A stretch of 64,000 bases of DNA, taken from positions 654,586-718,585 of the forward strand of contig NZ_CP024768.1 of NCBI RefSeq assembly GCF_011395035.1. Reading direction: 5' to 3'. Below, one piece after another: positions 1-7,746 of the stretch. The DNA comes from Pantoea cypripedii. Its GTDB lineage: Bacteria > Pseudomonadota > Gammaproteobacteria > Enterobacterales > Enterobacteriaceae. The notes under the pieces were generated by a model that made no database searches, had not been told where the DNA came from, and saw nothing but the letters and a program-made list of their open reading frames with translations. The position numbers were made by a program, and so were the translations under genes. Positions within the stretch are counted from its first letter, which is position 1. Every line of letters starts with the position of its first letter.

Positions 1-1008
1 GCCACTGCTGACGATGCCGTAGACCACCGGGTCCATCTCTTCCGGGCGATTAATCATCTCGCCCACTGCTACGGTGCGCTCGGCGACCCACGGGCCGTAG
101 TAAAGTTGCTCTGCCAGCTGGTGGAACGGGGTAAAGTCGATGGGATGCAGCGTGGCACCGCTGGCCAGCAGGCGCTCCAGCGCGCTATCCCAGGCCGCTT
201 CGGCTTGTTTGTCATCAAAGAATTCCGGGTTGGCCGGAATGGCAAAGTCCGGATGGGCCTTGATGCTGGCGGGTGCGGTATGCGGGTTGCTGCGTGAATA
301 GGCGTCGCCCGCATCGTAGCCACCGGCGGCGCTGGCGACGGCGAACGCATCTTCCACCGTCAAGGCAAACACGGAAATGGTGTCGTTCAGGCGACAGGCG
401 GGCACGACGCCACTGGCGGAGAACCAGCCTTTGGTGGGTTTCAGGCCGACAATATTGTTAAACCCGGCCGGTACGCGACCAGAACCGGCGGTATCGGTGC
501 CGAGGGAGAAACCCACCAGACCGCGTGCCAGTACCGAGGCGGAACCGGAACTGGAGCCGCCGCTGACGTAGTCCGGGTTAAAAGTATTGCTGACTGCGCC
601 AAACGGCGAGCGGGTGCCGACCAGGCCGGTAGCGTATTGGTCAAGATTGGTTTTACCGATCAGCACTGCGCCAGCGGCTTTCAGTTGTGCCACGACGAAG
701 GCATCGGCGGTGGCGGTGTAGGTCAGTGCCGGACAGGCGGCGGTGGTGGGCCAGCCCGCGACATCGATATTGTCTTTCACCGCAAAAGGTACGCCGAATA
801 GCGGCAACGCGGCCGGGTTACGCAGGTAGCTGGCGAGCAATGGCTCAATCTGCGCCTGTAATTGCGCGGGAGTGGCGAGGTAAAGCCAGGCGTTGTCCTG
901 AGGATCGATTGCGTTGAGGTGTGCGGTCAGCAGGGCGGTAATTTGCTGTGGTTCCTGCTGGTAGCGCTGCTGCCAATCCTGAATCGTGAGACCAAAAGTT
1001 GATGCCAT
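1..1008 (-). CDS. atzF: Allophanate hydrolase (amidase-signature family), N-terminal part
   Basis: The first 336 codons are visible and the gene runs off the left edge. The protein is an amidase-signature enzyme: FAVKDNIDVAG carries the catalytic lysine, GGSSSGSA the cis-serine, and GTDTAGSGRVPAG the nucleophilic serine. The stretch continuing into NNIVGLKPTKGW is typical of allophanate hydrolase, which splits allophanate to ammonia and CO2 as the second step of ATP-dependent urea breakdown after urea carboxylase. The ATG at 1006-1008 is chosen because the protein begins MASTFGLTIQDWQ and lies just downstream of a nested inverted repeat. In E. coli the gene left of slt is ettA, so this is accessory content. 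Another amidase is possible, but the motif context favours AtzF. The partner urea carboxylase would lie outside the window. Confidence 0.85.
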   Translation of the reverse strand, partial: MASTFGLTIQDWQQRYQQEPQQITALLTAHLNAIDPQDNAWLYLATPAQLQAQIEPLLASYLRNPAALPLFGVPFAVKDNIDVAGWPTTAACPALTYTATADAFVVAQLKAAGAVLIGKTNLDQYATGLVGTRSPFGAVSNTFNPDYVSGGSSSGSASVLARGLVGFSLGTDTAGSGRVPAGFNNIVGLKPTKGWFSASGVVPACRLNDTISVFALTVEDAFAVASAAGGYDAGDAYSRSNPHTAPASIKAHPDFAIPANPEFFDDKQAEAAWDSALERLLASGATLHPIDFTPFHQLAEQLYYGPWVAERTVAVGEMINRPEEMDPVVYGIVSSG

Positions 1009-1012
1009 GGGT

Positions 1013-1042
1013 GAATTCCAACTGGTATACAAGATGGAATTC
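1013..1042 (-). promoter_or_regulatory. Nested inverted repeat upstream of the allophanate hydrolase gene
   Basis: GAATTCCA (1013-1020) and TGGAATTC (1035-1042) are perfect inverted arms 14 bp apart. The spacer contains a second, near-palindromic core, CTGGTATACAAG, centred on GTATAC. The structure sits 5 bp upstream of the start codon, the layout of a repressor operator. TTGTATACCA resembles sites bound by some GntR-family regulators. The binding protein is unknown and the call is inference from symmetry. Nothing else was recognised in the rest of the 258-bp gap between this gene and slt. Confidence 0.4.
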
Positions 1043-1266
1043 AACAGAGCAAAGGACGTGCCATTTTTGTAACAGAATGATTATGCGTAACTAATGGTTT
1101 TACGATAAGTTTTTGTGATGAATAAATGCACAATGGCAGCGCGTCGGGTGGTCGATGACGGTGCGTGAGCGTAAATTTTGTGAAGAACATGGCAAGAGGC
1201 CGTGGCCCTGGTTAGCATGAATGAAGTCCGGCATGAGCTGGATCGCAGCACAAAGAGGAGATCGTC

Positions 1267-3186
1267 GTGGAGAAGTGGCGTAACTGGATGATAGGGATCT
1301 GTCTGGTCAGCGCGGCCAGCAGCGTATGGGCCGATTCGCTTGATCAACAACGACAGCGCTATGCCCAGATAAAACAAGCCTGGGATAGCAACCAGATGGA
1401 TACCGTGGCGCAACTGATGCCGACGCTACAGGATTACCCGCTTTATCCTTATCTGCAATATCGGATGCTGGCGCAGGATCTCGATCAGGAAACACCGCTG
1501 GCGGTGAAAAATTTTATTCAGCAATATCCAACGTTGCCGCCTGCGCGCTCGCTGGCGACGCGTTTTGTCAACGTGCTGGCACACCGCCAGGACTGGCAGG
1601 AGTTGCTGAGTTTTAGCCCGGAAGAACCCAAACCGGTGCAGGCACGCTGTAACTGGTACTACGCCAAATGGGCGACCGGCCAGCAGCAGGCGGCGTTTGA
1701 TGGGGCGAAATCGATCTGGCTGCGCGGCACCGCGCTGCCCAATGATTGCGATCAACTGTTCTCGGTGTGGCAATCCAGCGGGCAACTGTCGCCGATTACC
1801 ATCCTCGAACGTATTCGTCTGGCAATGAAAGAAGGCAACGATAGCCTGGTGAATTACCTGGCGAAGATGCTGCCTGCGGATTATCAAACCATGGCGAATG
1901 CGGTGATGACGTTACAGCAGAATCCGCTCACCATCACCAGCTTTGCCAGCAGCGTCGGTCCCACCGATTTTACCCGTCAGGCCACCACGTTTGCCTTTGC
2001 CCGCGTGGCGCGTCAGGATGTGGAAAATGCCCGACTGATGATTCCGATTCTGGTGCAATCACAGAAGATGGGACCGGAAGAAGACCAGGCGCTGAAAGAG
2101 ATCGTGGCCTGGCGACTGATGGATAATGATGTCACCTCAGATCAGGCGCGCTGGCGCGATAACGTGGTGATGAACAGTGAATCCACCACCCTGATTGAGC
2201 GTCGCGTGCGGCTGGCGCTGGCGAATAACGATCGTCGCGGGCTGAACACCTGGATTGCCCGTTTGCCGGTGGAAGCCAAAGAGAAGGATGAGTGGCAATA
2301 CTGGCAAGCCGATCTGCTGATCTCTCAGGGGCGTAAAGAAGAAGCTGACGAGATTCTGCGTAAGCTGATGCAGGCGCGTGGCTTTTACCCGATGGTGGCG
2401 GCACAGCGGCTGGGCGTGGATTATCCGTTGCAGGTGGATAAAGCCCCGGCACCGGATAACAACCTGGTGCAGGGTGCAGAACTGGCTCGGGTGCGTGAGC
2501 TGATGTACTGGGGGCTGGATAACCTGGCGCGCAGCGAGTGGGCTAATCTGATCGCCAGCAAAACCCGCGATCAGCAGCAGATGCTGGCGCGTTACGCCAA
2601 TGAGCAGGACTGGTGGGACCTCAGCGTGCAGGCGACCATCACCGCCAAAATGTGGGATAGCCTGAAAGAGCGCTTCCCGCTGGCGTGGCAGAACCTGTAT
2701 CAGCAATACACTGGCGGCAAAGGCATTCCGCAGAGCTATGCGATGGCGATTTCGCGCCAGGAAAGTGCGTGGAATCCGAAAGCGCGTTCACCGGTGGGAG
2801 CGAGCGGCCTGATGCAAATCATGCCTGCCACCGCCACCCATACCGTGAAGATGTATAACATCCCCGGTTATGTGAACAGCAGCCAACTGTTTGATCCTCA
2901 AACCAATATCCAGATCGGGACGCAGTATCTGGAATATGTTTATCAGCAGTTTGATCAGAACCGTATCTTTGCCTCGGCGGCCTATAACGCCGGACCTGGA
3001 CGGGTGCGCAGCTGGCTGAATAACAGCGGCGGACGTCTTGATGCCGTCGCTTTTATCGAGACCATTCCGTTCTCGGAAACCCGCGGTTACGTGAAGAACG
3101 TGCTGGCCTACGATGCCTACTATCGTTACTTCATGGGCAAGCCCGATAAGATTCTGGCTGATGGCGAGTGGAATCGCCGCTACTGA
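1267..3186 (+). CDS. slt: Soluble lytic murein transglycosylase Slt70
   Basis: Periplasmic exolytic transglycosylase that cleaves the MurNAc-GlcNAc bond of peptidoglycan with formation of 1,6-anhydro-MurNAc. The product is 639 residues (E. coli 645). A signal peptide covers about residues 1-22 (cleavage near VWA-DSL), followed by the helical superhelix doughnut domain and a C-terminal lysozyme-like domain. The catalytic glutamate is E499 in ISRQESAWNPKA, followed by the conserved GASGLMQIMPATA and later SAAYNAGPGR. The start is GTG at 1267, preceded by AAAGAGGAG with good spacing. trpR follows 44 bp downstream, as in E. coli. Confidence 0.97.
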   Translation: MEKWRNWMIGICLVSAASSVWADSLDQQRQRYAQIKQAWDSNQMDTVAQLMPTLQDYPLYPYLQYRMLAQDLDQETPLAVKNFIQQYPTLPPARSLATRFVNVLAHRQDWQELLSFSPEEPKPVQARCNWYYAKWATGQQQAAFDGAKSIWLRGTALPNDCDQLFSVWQSSGQLSPITILERIRLAMKEGNDSLVNYLAKMLPADYQTMANAVMTLQQNPLTITSFASSVGPTDFTRQATTFAFARVARQDVENARLMIPILVQSQKMGPEEDQALKEIVAWRLMDNDVTSDQARWRDNVVMNSESTTLIERRVRLALANNDRRGLNTWIARLPVEAKEKDEWQYWQADLLISQGRKEEADEILRKLMQARGFYPMVAAQRLGVDYPLQVDKAPAPDNNLVQGAELARVRELMYWGLDNLARSEWANLIASKTRDQQQMLARYANEQDWWDLSVQATITAKMWDSLKERFPLAWQNLYQQYTGGKGIPQSYAMAISRQESAWNPKARSPVGASGLMQIMPATATHTVKMYNIPGYVNSSQLFDPQTNIQIGTQYLEYVYQQFDQNRIFASAAYNAGPGRVRSWLNNSGGRLDAVAFIETIPFSETRGYVKNVLAYDAYYRYFMGKPDKILADGEWNRRY

Positions 3187-3196
3187 CTGTGCTATG

Positions 3197-3224
3197 CTTC
3201 CGTACTCGTTAATGAGTACGGAAG
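3197..3224 (+). promoter_or_regulatory. Trp operator overlapping the trpR promoter
   Basis: CTTCCGTACTC (3197-3207) and GAGTACGGAAG (3214-3224) form a perfect 11-bp inverted repeat around GTTAAT. The core resembles the TrpR operator consensus (GTACT...AGTAC with central GTTAA). Its place 6 bp before the trpR ATG matches the autoregulatory operator known from E. coli trpR. There is no T-tract, so it is not a typical terminator for slt. Confidence 0.85.
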
Positions 3225-3230
3225 CCCTTC

Positions 3231-3554
3231 ATGAGCCAACCCCTTTCTTCCCAGCCGCAATCGGCACAGCCGGTTGAAGATAACTGGCTGCGTTTTGTCG
3301 AACTGATGCAAAATGCCTACGCCGATGGCGTGGCACTGCCGTTGCTGCATCTGATGATGACCCCGGATGAGCGGGAATCTTACGGTACGCGTCTGCGGAT
3401 TATTGAAGAGTTGATGAACGGCGAGATGAGCCAGCGTGAACTGAAGAACGAGCTGGGCGTCGGTATCGCCACTATCACCCGTGGCTCCAACAGCCTGAAA
3501 GAAGCACCACCGGAGCTGAAACGCTGGCTGGAAGCGCGTCTGGGACGCGCCTGA
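3231..3554 (+). CDS. trpR: Trp operon repressor TrpR
   Basis: Homodimeric all-helical repressor that binds operators of trp, aroH, mtr, aroL and its own gene when loaded with L-tryptophan. The product is 107 residues (E. coli 108). The conserved core PLLHLMMTPDERE is followed by the helix-turn-helix around residues 65-90 (MSQRELKNELGVG then IATITRGSNSLK). The start lies directly behind a perfect Trp operator, so autoregulation is expected. Its stop codon directly abuts the stop codon of the convergent yjjX gene, with no intergenic base. Confidence 0.97.
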   Translation: MSQPLSSQPQSAQPVEDNWLRFVELMQNAYADGVALPLLHLMMTPDERESYGTRLRIIEELMNGEMSQRELKNELGVGIATITRGSNSLKEAPPELKRWLEARLGRA

Positions 3555-4073
3555 TTACTGCTGATACAGCGGATGCGTGAACGGACACAGCGCCAGAATC
3601 AACGCCTGATGATACACGCTGGAGCGGGTCAGCAGGCCGTGCGTAAAGGCGCCAATCGCGCCACCTTTGTGTTTGATATTCTCCACACCGGTTAAACGCG
3701 CCATTTCATCACCCAGTTCGTTTCCAGCGTTCAAGCCGCGCATCACCACCGGTGGCAGCGTAAAGCTGGCAGAACGCGATTCTCCGCGCTGCCGGGTATT
3801 CTCCACCACCATCCAGGCGAAGGCGCTATCGCCCTCAATACCCGCCTCTATCGCCACCCAGAAATCGGCATCGGCTTTTTTCGCACGCGCATTGGCGACG
3901 CGCTGACGTGCGCCAGTTCGCGTTTCTACATCACTCAGCGGCTGGGCAGCAACGCCACTCTCGACCTCGACCCCCTCAATATGGCAGGATCCTTCGCCGA
4001 AAACGTCGTTGAACGCCTGTGCAATCGCGCGGATTTTTGCCGGGTTGATGGTGGCTGCGACAACATGGTACAT
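3555..4073 (-). CDS. yjjX: Inosine/xanthosine triphosphatase YjjX
   Basis: House-cleaning phosphatase of the NTPase/YjjX family that removes non-canonical purine nucleotides such as ITP and XTP. The ATG at 4071-4073 gives MYHVVAATINPAK and 172 residues (E. coli 170). An in-frame TTG at 4091 would add six residues not seen in the family, so it was rejected. Family signatures visible are ATINPAKIRAI at the N-terminus, WVAIEAGIEG, and GGAIGAFTHGLLTR near the C-terminus. It is divergent from gpmB, with 51 bp between the start codons. Confidence 0.93.
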   Translation of the reverse strand: MYHVVAATINPAKIRAIAQAFNDVFGEGSCHIEGVEVESGVAAQPLSDVETRTGARQRVANARAKKADADFWVAIEAGIEGDSAFAWMVVENTRQRGESRSASFTLPPVVMRGLNAGNELGDEMARLTGVENIKHKGGAIGAFTHGLLTRSSVYHQALILALCPFTHPLYQQ

Positions 4074-4124
4074 AATTGTTTGAACCCTCAAGGCAAATTT
4101 GTCGCAGTATAACGGAAATTAAGC

Positions 4125-4772
4125 ATGCTACAGGTCTATCTTGTTCGTCACGGTGAAACGGTTTGGAATGCGGCCCGACGCATTCAGGGGCAGTCCGACA
4201 GTCCGCTGACGGAAAAAGGTGAGCAGCAGGCCCATCAGGTGGGCGAGCGCGTTAAATCGCTGGGCATTACCCACGTGATTGCCAGCGATTTAGGACGTAC
4301 CCGTCGCACCGCAGAAATTATTGCGGATGCCTGCGGTTGCACCGTCACTGTCGATGCGCGTCTGCGCGAGCTGAATATGGGCGTGTTAGAGAAGCGTCCC
4401 CTCGACGGCCTGACGCCGGAAGAGGAAAGCTGGCGTAAAACGCTGGTGGATGGCACCGAAGGGGGGCGTATCCCTGGCGGAGAATCGATGGCGGAGATGG
4501 CGGCGCGTATGCACGCTGCGCTTAATGCCTGTCTTGACCTGCCACCGGGTAGCCGTCCGCTGATTGTCAGCCACGGTATGGCGCTGGGCGTACTGGTGAG
4601 CACCATTCTTGGCTTACCGGCGCATGCGGAGCGCCGTCTGCGTCTGCGTAACTGCTCAATCTCGCGTGTTGATCATCAGCAGAGCGCCTGGCTGGCGGCG
4701 GGCTGGGTAGTGGAAACGGCGGGCGATGTATCGCATCTCGATGCGCCCGCGCTGGATGAATTGCAGCGCTAA
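4125..4772 (+). CDS. gpmB: Phosphoglycerate-mutase-like phosphatase GpmB
   Basis: Member of the histidine phosphatase superfamily, 215 residues as in E. coli. The phosphohistidine motif LVRHGETVWN is at residues 6-15, and the second catalytic histidine lies in SHGMALGV near residue 150. Although named probable phosphoglycerate mutase 2, E. coli GpmB shows little mutase activity and is better regarded as a phosphatase; the natural substrate is not settled. GGAA before the ATG serves as ribosome binding site. It converges with rob across a REP palindrome. Confidence 0.93.
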   Translation: MLQVYLVRHGETVWNAARRIQGQSDSPLTEKGEQQAHQVGERVKSLGITHVIASDLGRTRRTAEIIADACGCTVTVDARLRELNMGVLEKRPLDGLTPEEESWRKTLVDGTEGGRIPGGESMAEMAARMHAALNACLDLPPGSRPLIVSHGMALGVLVSTILGLPAHAERRLRLRNCSISRVDHQQSAWLAAGWVVETAGDVSHLDAPALDELQR

Positions 4773-4784
4773 ATCATCGTCATA

Positions 4785-4818
4785 TCCGTAGCGGCGCGAT
4801 AAATCGCGCCGCTACGGA
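4785..4818. repeat. Single REP palindrome between gpmB and rob
   Basis: Perfect inverted repeat with 16-bp arms around a central AA; each arm contains GTAGCGGCGCGAT. It belongs to the same family as the copies at 30322, 38417, 46286 and 59965. Lying between two convergent genes, it can fold into a strong hairpin in either transcript and may stop or stabilise both messages. Confidence 0.9.
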
Positions 4819-4827
4819 ATGTGCATG

Positions 4828-5703
4828 TTACTGAGCCGGGCGAATCGGAATCAGGTATTCGCAGCGGATTTCCGTTGGCGGCTCGCTACGCTTTTTACCG
4901 CCGTGGGTAAAGAAGCGCTCGATATCCTGCCCCTGGCGACGTACCAGACCCAGCGTTGGCATACAGGTGCCGTACAGCAGCAGAATAAATTCCTGCAACG
5001 CAGTGCGCGGGCCGGTATAGGTGAATTGCACATAATCACCCGCTTCCAGAATCACGCTCTGGTTGGACTGCATGCTTTTCCCTAACTGATCGGCCGTCAC
5101 CGCGGTGGTGTAGAGAATTTCCTGCTCATCATCCTTCTCGTGGCTGGCACGTACCTGATGCAGGCCGTATAGCACCGGCGGCACCGTGTCGGTTTCCAGC
5201 AGGAACTGCTTCCAGAAATGCACGCGCATTTCGTCACGATAGCTGGAAATCTGTTCCAGCGTGCAGCTGTAGATTTGTGTCTGGCCCACCAGCACGGTTT
5301 CCGGCAGCGTGACATACTGCGGCTCCGGCAGATGATTGTCGTCCAGACGGATTGGGGGGCGGATACCGAAGGAGTTCCAGTCTGACGAACGACGATACCA
5401 GGCGGGCGTTTGGTTAAACTGCTTTTTGAACGCACGGGTAAAGGTCTGCTGGGAATCGAAACGGTATTGCAGGGCGATGTCGAGAATCGGACGGCTGGTC
5501 AGACGTAATGCGACCGCTGCCTTCGACAGCCGGCGTGCGCGGATATACGCGCCGATCGCGTGGCCTGTCACGTCCTTAAACATGCGCTGCAGGTGCCATT
5601 TGGAGTAACCCGCTTTCAGGGCGACATTATCCAGTGAAAGGGGTTGATCCAGATGGCTCTCCAGCCAGACAAGCAAATCGCGAATGATACCGGCTTGGTC
5701 CAT
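4828..5703 (-). CDS. rob: Right-origin-binding transcriptional activator Rob
   Basis: AraC/XylS-family activator of the MarA/SoxS/Rob regulon (efflux, solvent and drug tolerance), 291 residues (E. coli 289). Two helix-turn-helix units fill the N-terminal 100 residues (SLDNVALKAGYSKWHLQRMFK and ILDIALQYRFDSQQTFTRAFKK). The GyrI-like ligand-binding domain follows from about residue 120 and is typical of Rob rather than MarA or SoxS. The ATG at 5701-5703 is preceded by GAGG. In E. coli, Rob is abundant and controlled mainly by sequestration. Confidence 0.97.
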   Translation of the reverse strand: MDQAGIIRDLLVWLESHLDQPLSLDNVALKAGYSKWHLQRMFKDVTGHAIGAYIRARRLSKAAVALRLTSRPILDIALQYRFDSQQTFTRAFKKQFNQTPAWYRRSSDWNSFGIRPPIRLDDNHLPEPQYVTLPETVLVGQTQIYSCTLEQISSYRDEMRVHFWKQFLLETDTVPPVLYGLHQVRASHEKDDEQEILYTTAVTADQLGKSMQSNQSVILEAGDYVQFTYTGPRTALQEFILLLYGTCMPTLGLVRRQGQDIERFFTHGGKKRSEPPTEIRCEYLIPIRPAQ

Positions 5704-5898
5704 AAAACATCCTCATAATTCTCTGGTGGCGCAACTTATGAAGTCGTCGAATAATAGCACGAAATGCAAAAAGGCGAGAGGGCGGTTTTGTAAGTCGACT
5801 GTGCTACATCAATGCGGGTTGTTACCCATTTGGTTTGGTTCTGTTACCAATTGCCAGTACATTACATTCTCATCTATTCCGTTTGCAATGGTAACTCA

Positions 5899-6372
5899 AT
5901 GACAGTAACTCGCCTTCTTATAGTCACCCTGGCAACATTTGCTTTTTCTGGCCCCCTCTTTGCTGAGGAGATCGGCTCTGTTGACACGGTGTTCAAGATG
6001 TTTGGTCCCGATCATAAGATCGTGGTGGAAGCCTTCGATGACCCCGATGTAAAAAATGTAACCTGTTATATCAGCCGGGCAAAAACCGGTGGGATCAAGG
6101 GCGGATTAGGCCTGGCGGAAGATACTTCCGACGCGGCGATTTCCTGCCAGCAGGTTGGACCGGTCACCCTTAGTGATAAAATCGCGCAAGGTAAGGCGCA
6201 GGGGGATGTGGTGTTCCAGAAACGCACATCGCTGGTTTTTAAGAAGTTGCAGGTTGTACGCTTTTATGATCAAAAGCGCAATGCTTTGGTGTACCTGGCT
6301 TATTCAGACAAAGTCGTCGAAGGCTCTCCGAAGAACGCGCTCAGCGCCGTGCCGATCATGCCGTGGCACTGA
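5899..6372 (+). CDS. creA: CreA periplasmic protein
   Basis: Conserved protein of unknown biochemical function, 157 residues exactly as in E. coli. A signal peptide covers about residues 1-22 (hydrophobic LLIVTLATFAFSGPLFA), followed by EIGSVDTVFKMFGPDH and a conserved cysteine pair (VTCYIS and AISCQQVG). The ATG at 5899 is chosen for family length; an upstream in-frame extension to 5812 has no family support. In E. coli creA heads creABCD, but here creBCD are absent and arcA follows on the opposite strand, leaving creA as an orphan. Confidence 0.92.
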   Translation: MTVTRLLIVTLATFAFSGPLFAEEIGSVDTVFKMFGPDHKIVVEAFDDPDVKNVTCYISRAKTGGIKGGLGLAEDTSDAAISCQQVGPVTLSDKIAQGKAQGDVVFQKRTSLVFKKLQVVRFYDQKRNALVYLAYSDKVVEGSPKNALSAVPIMPWH

Positions 6373-6383
6373 TCATCGCGCAT

Positions 6384-6411
6384 AAAAAAACGCCCTGACG
6401 GGCGTTTTTTT
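6384..6411. terminator. Bidirectional terminator between creA and arcA
   Basis: A-tract, ACGCCC, loop TGAC-type, GGGCGT, T-tract: a symmetric hairpin with seven A on one side and seven T on the other. It can therefore terminate both the plus-strand creA and minus-strand arcA transcripts. Confidence 0.92.
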
Positions 6412-6420
6412 GCGGGCTGC

Positions 6421-7137
6421 TTAGTCCTGCAGCTCGCCGCAGAAGCGGTAACCTTCGCCGTGAATGGTGGCGATGATTTCTGGTGTATCCGGCGTGGACT
6501 CGAAATGCTTACGGATGCGGCGGATGGTGACATCCACGGTGCGGTCATGCGGCTTCAGCTCGCGACCGGTCATCTTCTTCAGCAGATCAGCACGCGTCTG
6601 AATTTTGCCTGGGTTTTCACAGAAGTGCAGCATGGCGCGGAATTCACTACGCGGCAGTTTGTACTGCTCGCCGTTCGGGCTGATCAGTGAGCGGCTATTG
6701 ATATCCAGCTCCCAGCCGTTGAAACGGTAGCTTTCCACCTGACGACGCTCTTCGTTCGGCATCGCCAGATTCATGGTGCGTGACAACAGGTTGCGCGCAC
6801 GGATGGTCAGCTCACGCGGATTAAATGGCTTGGTGATGTAATCATCCGCACCAATTTCCAGACCAAGGATTTTATCCACTTCATTATCACGGCCGGTCAG
6901 GAACATCAGCGCGACGTTCGCCTGCTCGCGCAGTTCACGCGCCAGCAACAAGCCGTTTTTACCGGGAAGGTTAATATCCATGATCACCAGATTGACGTCG
7001 TTATCCGTCAGGACCTGATGCATTTCGGCGCCGTCGGTGGCTTCATAGACCACATAACCTTCCGCCTCAAAGATACTTTTGAGGGTGTTACGCGTGACCA
7101 GTTCGTCTTCAACGATAAGAATGTGCGGGGTCTGCAT
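6421..7137 (-). CDS. arcA: Aerobic respiration control response regulator ArcA
   Basis: OmpR/PhoB-family response regulator of the ArcB-ArcA system that represses respiratory and TCA-cycle genes under oxygen limitation. It is 238 residues, as in E. coli. The receiver domain (1-120) has the acidic pocket VEDE at 9-12, phosphoacceptor D54 in VIMDINLPGKNG, and a later KPFNPRE lysine. The winged-helix domain occupies about 135-235 (RTVDVTIRRIRKHFE recognition helix). A 609-bp upstream region contains an FNR-like box, in line with the known FNR control of arcA in E. coli. Confidence 0.98.
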   Translation of the reverse strand: MQTPHILIVEDELVTRNTLKSIFEAEGYVVYEATDGAEMHQVLTDNDVNLVIMDINLPGKNGLLLARELREQANVALMFLTGRDNEVDKILGLEIGADDYITKPFNPRELTIRARNLLSRTMNLAMPNEERRQVESYRFNGWELDINSRSLISPNGEQYKLPRSEFRAMLHFCENPGKIQTRADLLKKMTGRELKPHDRTVDVTIRRIRKHFESTPDTPEIIATIHGEGYRFCGELQD

Positions 7138-7746
7138 GTTTCGCTACCTAAAATTTGCCAACAAATCGAAAACAGGGCGTACGGCGGTTGCACTTACTGT
7201 TCGTCGTAACAGCATGCCGTTCACAACCGGTGTACGAAATAATCTTCGGAATACACCATCCATCTACGTCAACTTCAGTGTTAGCTCAGCCAGTCAGGAT
7301 GAATATTTGCGTGCCCCGTGGGTATCGGACTGGCGCTTATCCTAACCGTATTAACAGCAACCTAACAGCACCAACAACAACCGATAAGCATAAAAACAAC
7401 GCTTCGTTGACTTATATCAAATGCAAGTGTAGCACGTTAACACTTTTATGAAAAACTTCTCCAGGAATGCCAGCTTAGCTCACAAAAAGCAGCATTTTTG
7501 CTACATTTCAGCTGCATAATAGCAAAACCAAAACCTGCCGGAAATTATATTTCAATAAGATGATATCTAATGCTTTTATATTAAAATGGTCCGGAAATTT
7601 AGCTTTAATACGTTAATTTATGCTACCCATCGGTTTTATTCGCTTTTAACATCCTTAACATCTTATTTTCTTATAGCGCTATGGTTGGTATTTTGCGGTC
7701 TGCATGCCAACATAGGCCGCGTTGTTAACAGTTCGATGGAAAAATC
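7138..7746. other. Long divergent intergenic region arcA-lasT
   Basis: 609 bp without a credible gene. In E. coli this interval holds the long arcA leader and the tiny yjjY gene; no yjjY-like reading frame is recognisable here. The half next to lasT (about 7430-7720) is markedly AT-rich. The nonamer CCGGAAATT occurs twice, about 50 bp apart (7537 and 7591 area). The only regulatory site I can name is the FNR-like box listed separately. Confidence 0.6.
7407..7420 (-). promoter_or_regulatory. Candidate FNR box upstream of arcA
   Basis: TTGACTTATATCAA matches the FNR consensus TTGAT-N4-ATCAA at 9 of 10 defined positions. It lies 270 bp before the arcA start codon, a distance compatible with the long arcA 5' leader known in E. 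coli, where FNR activates arcA anaerobically. It could also act on lasT. Confidence 0.55.

Noticed and set aside
7446..7519. Small frame in the arcA-lasT gap as a possible yjjY
   Set aside because: A 23-codon frame starting MKNFSRN has no similarity to YjjY and no convincing ribosome binding site.
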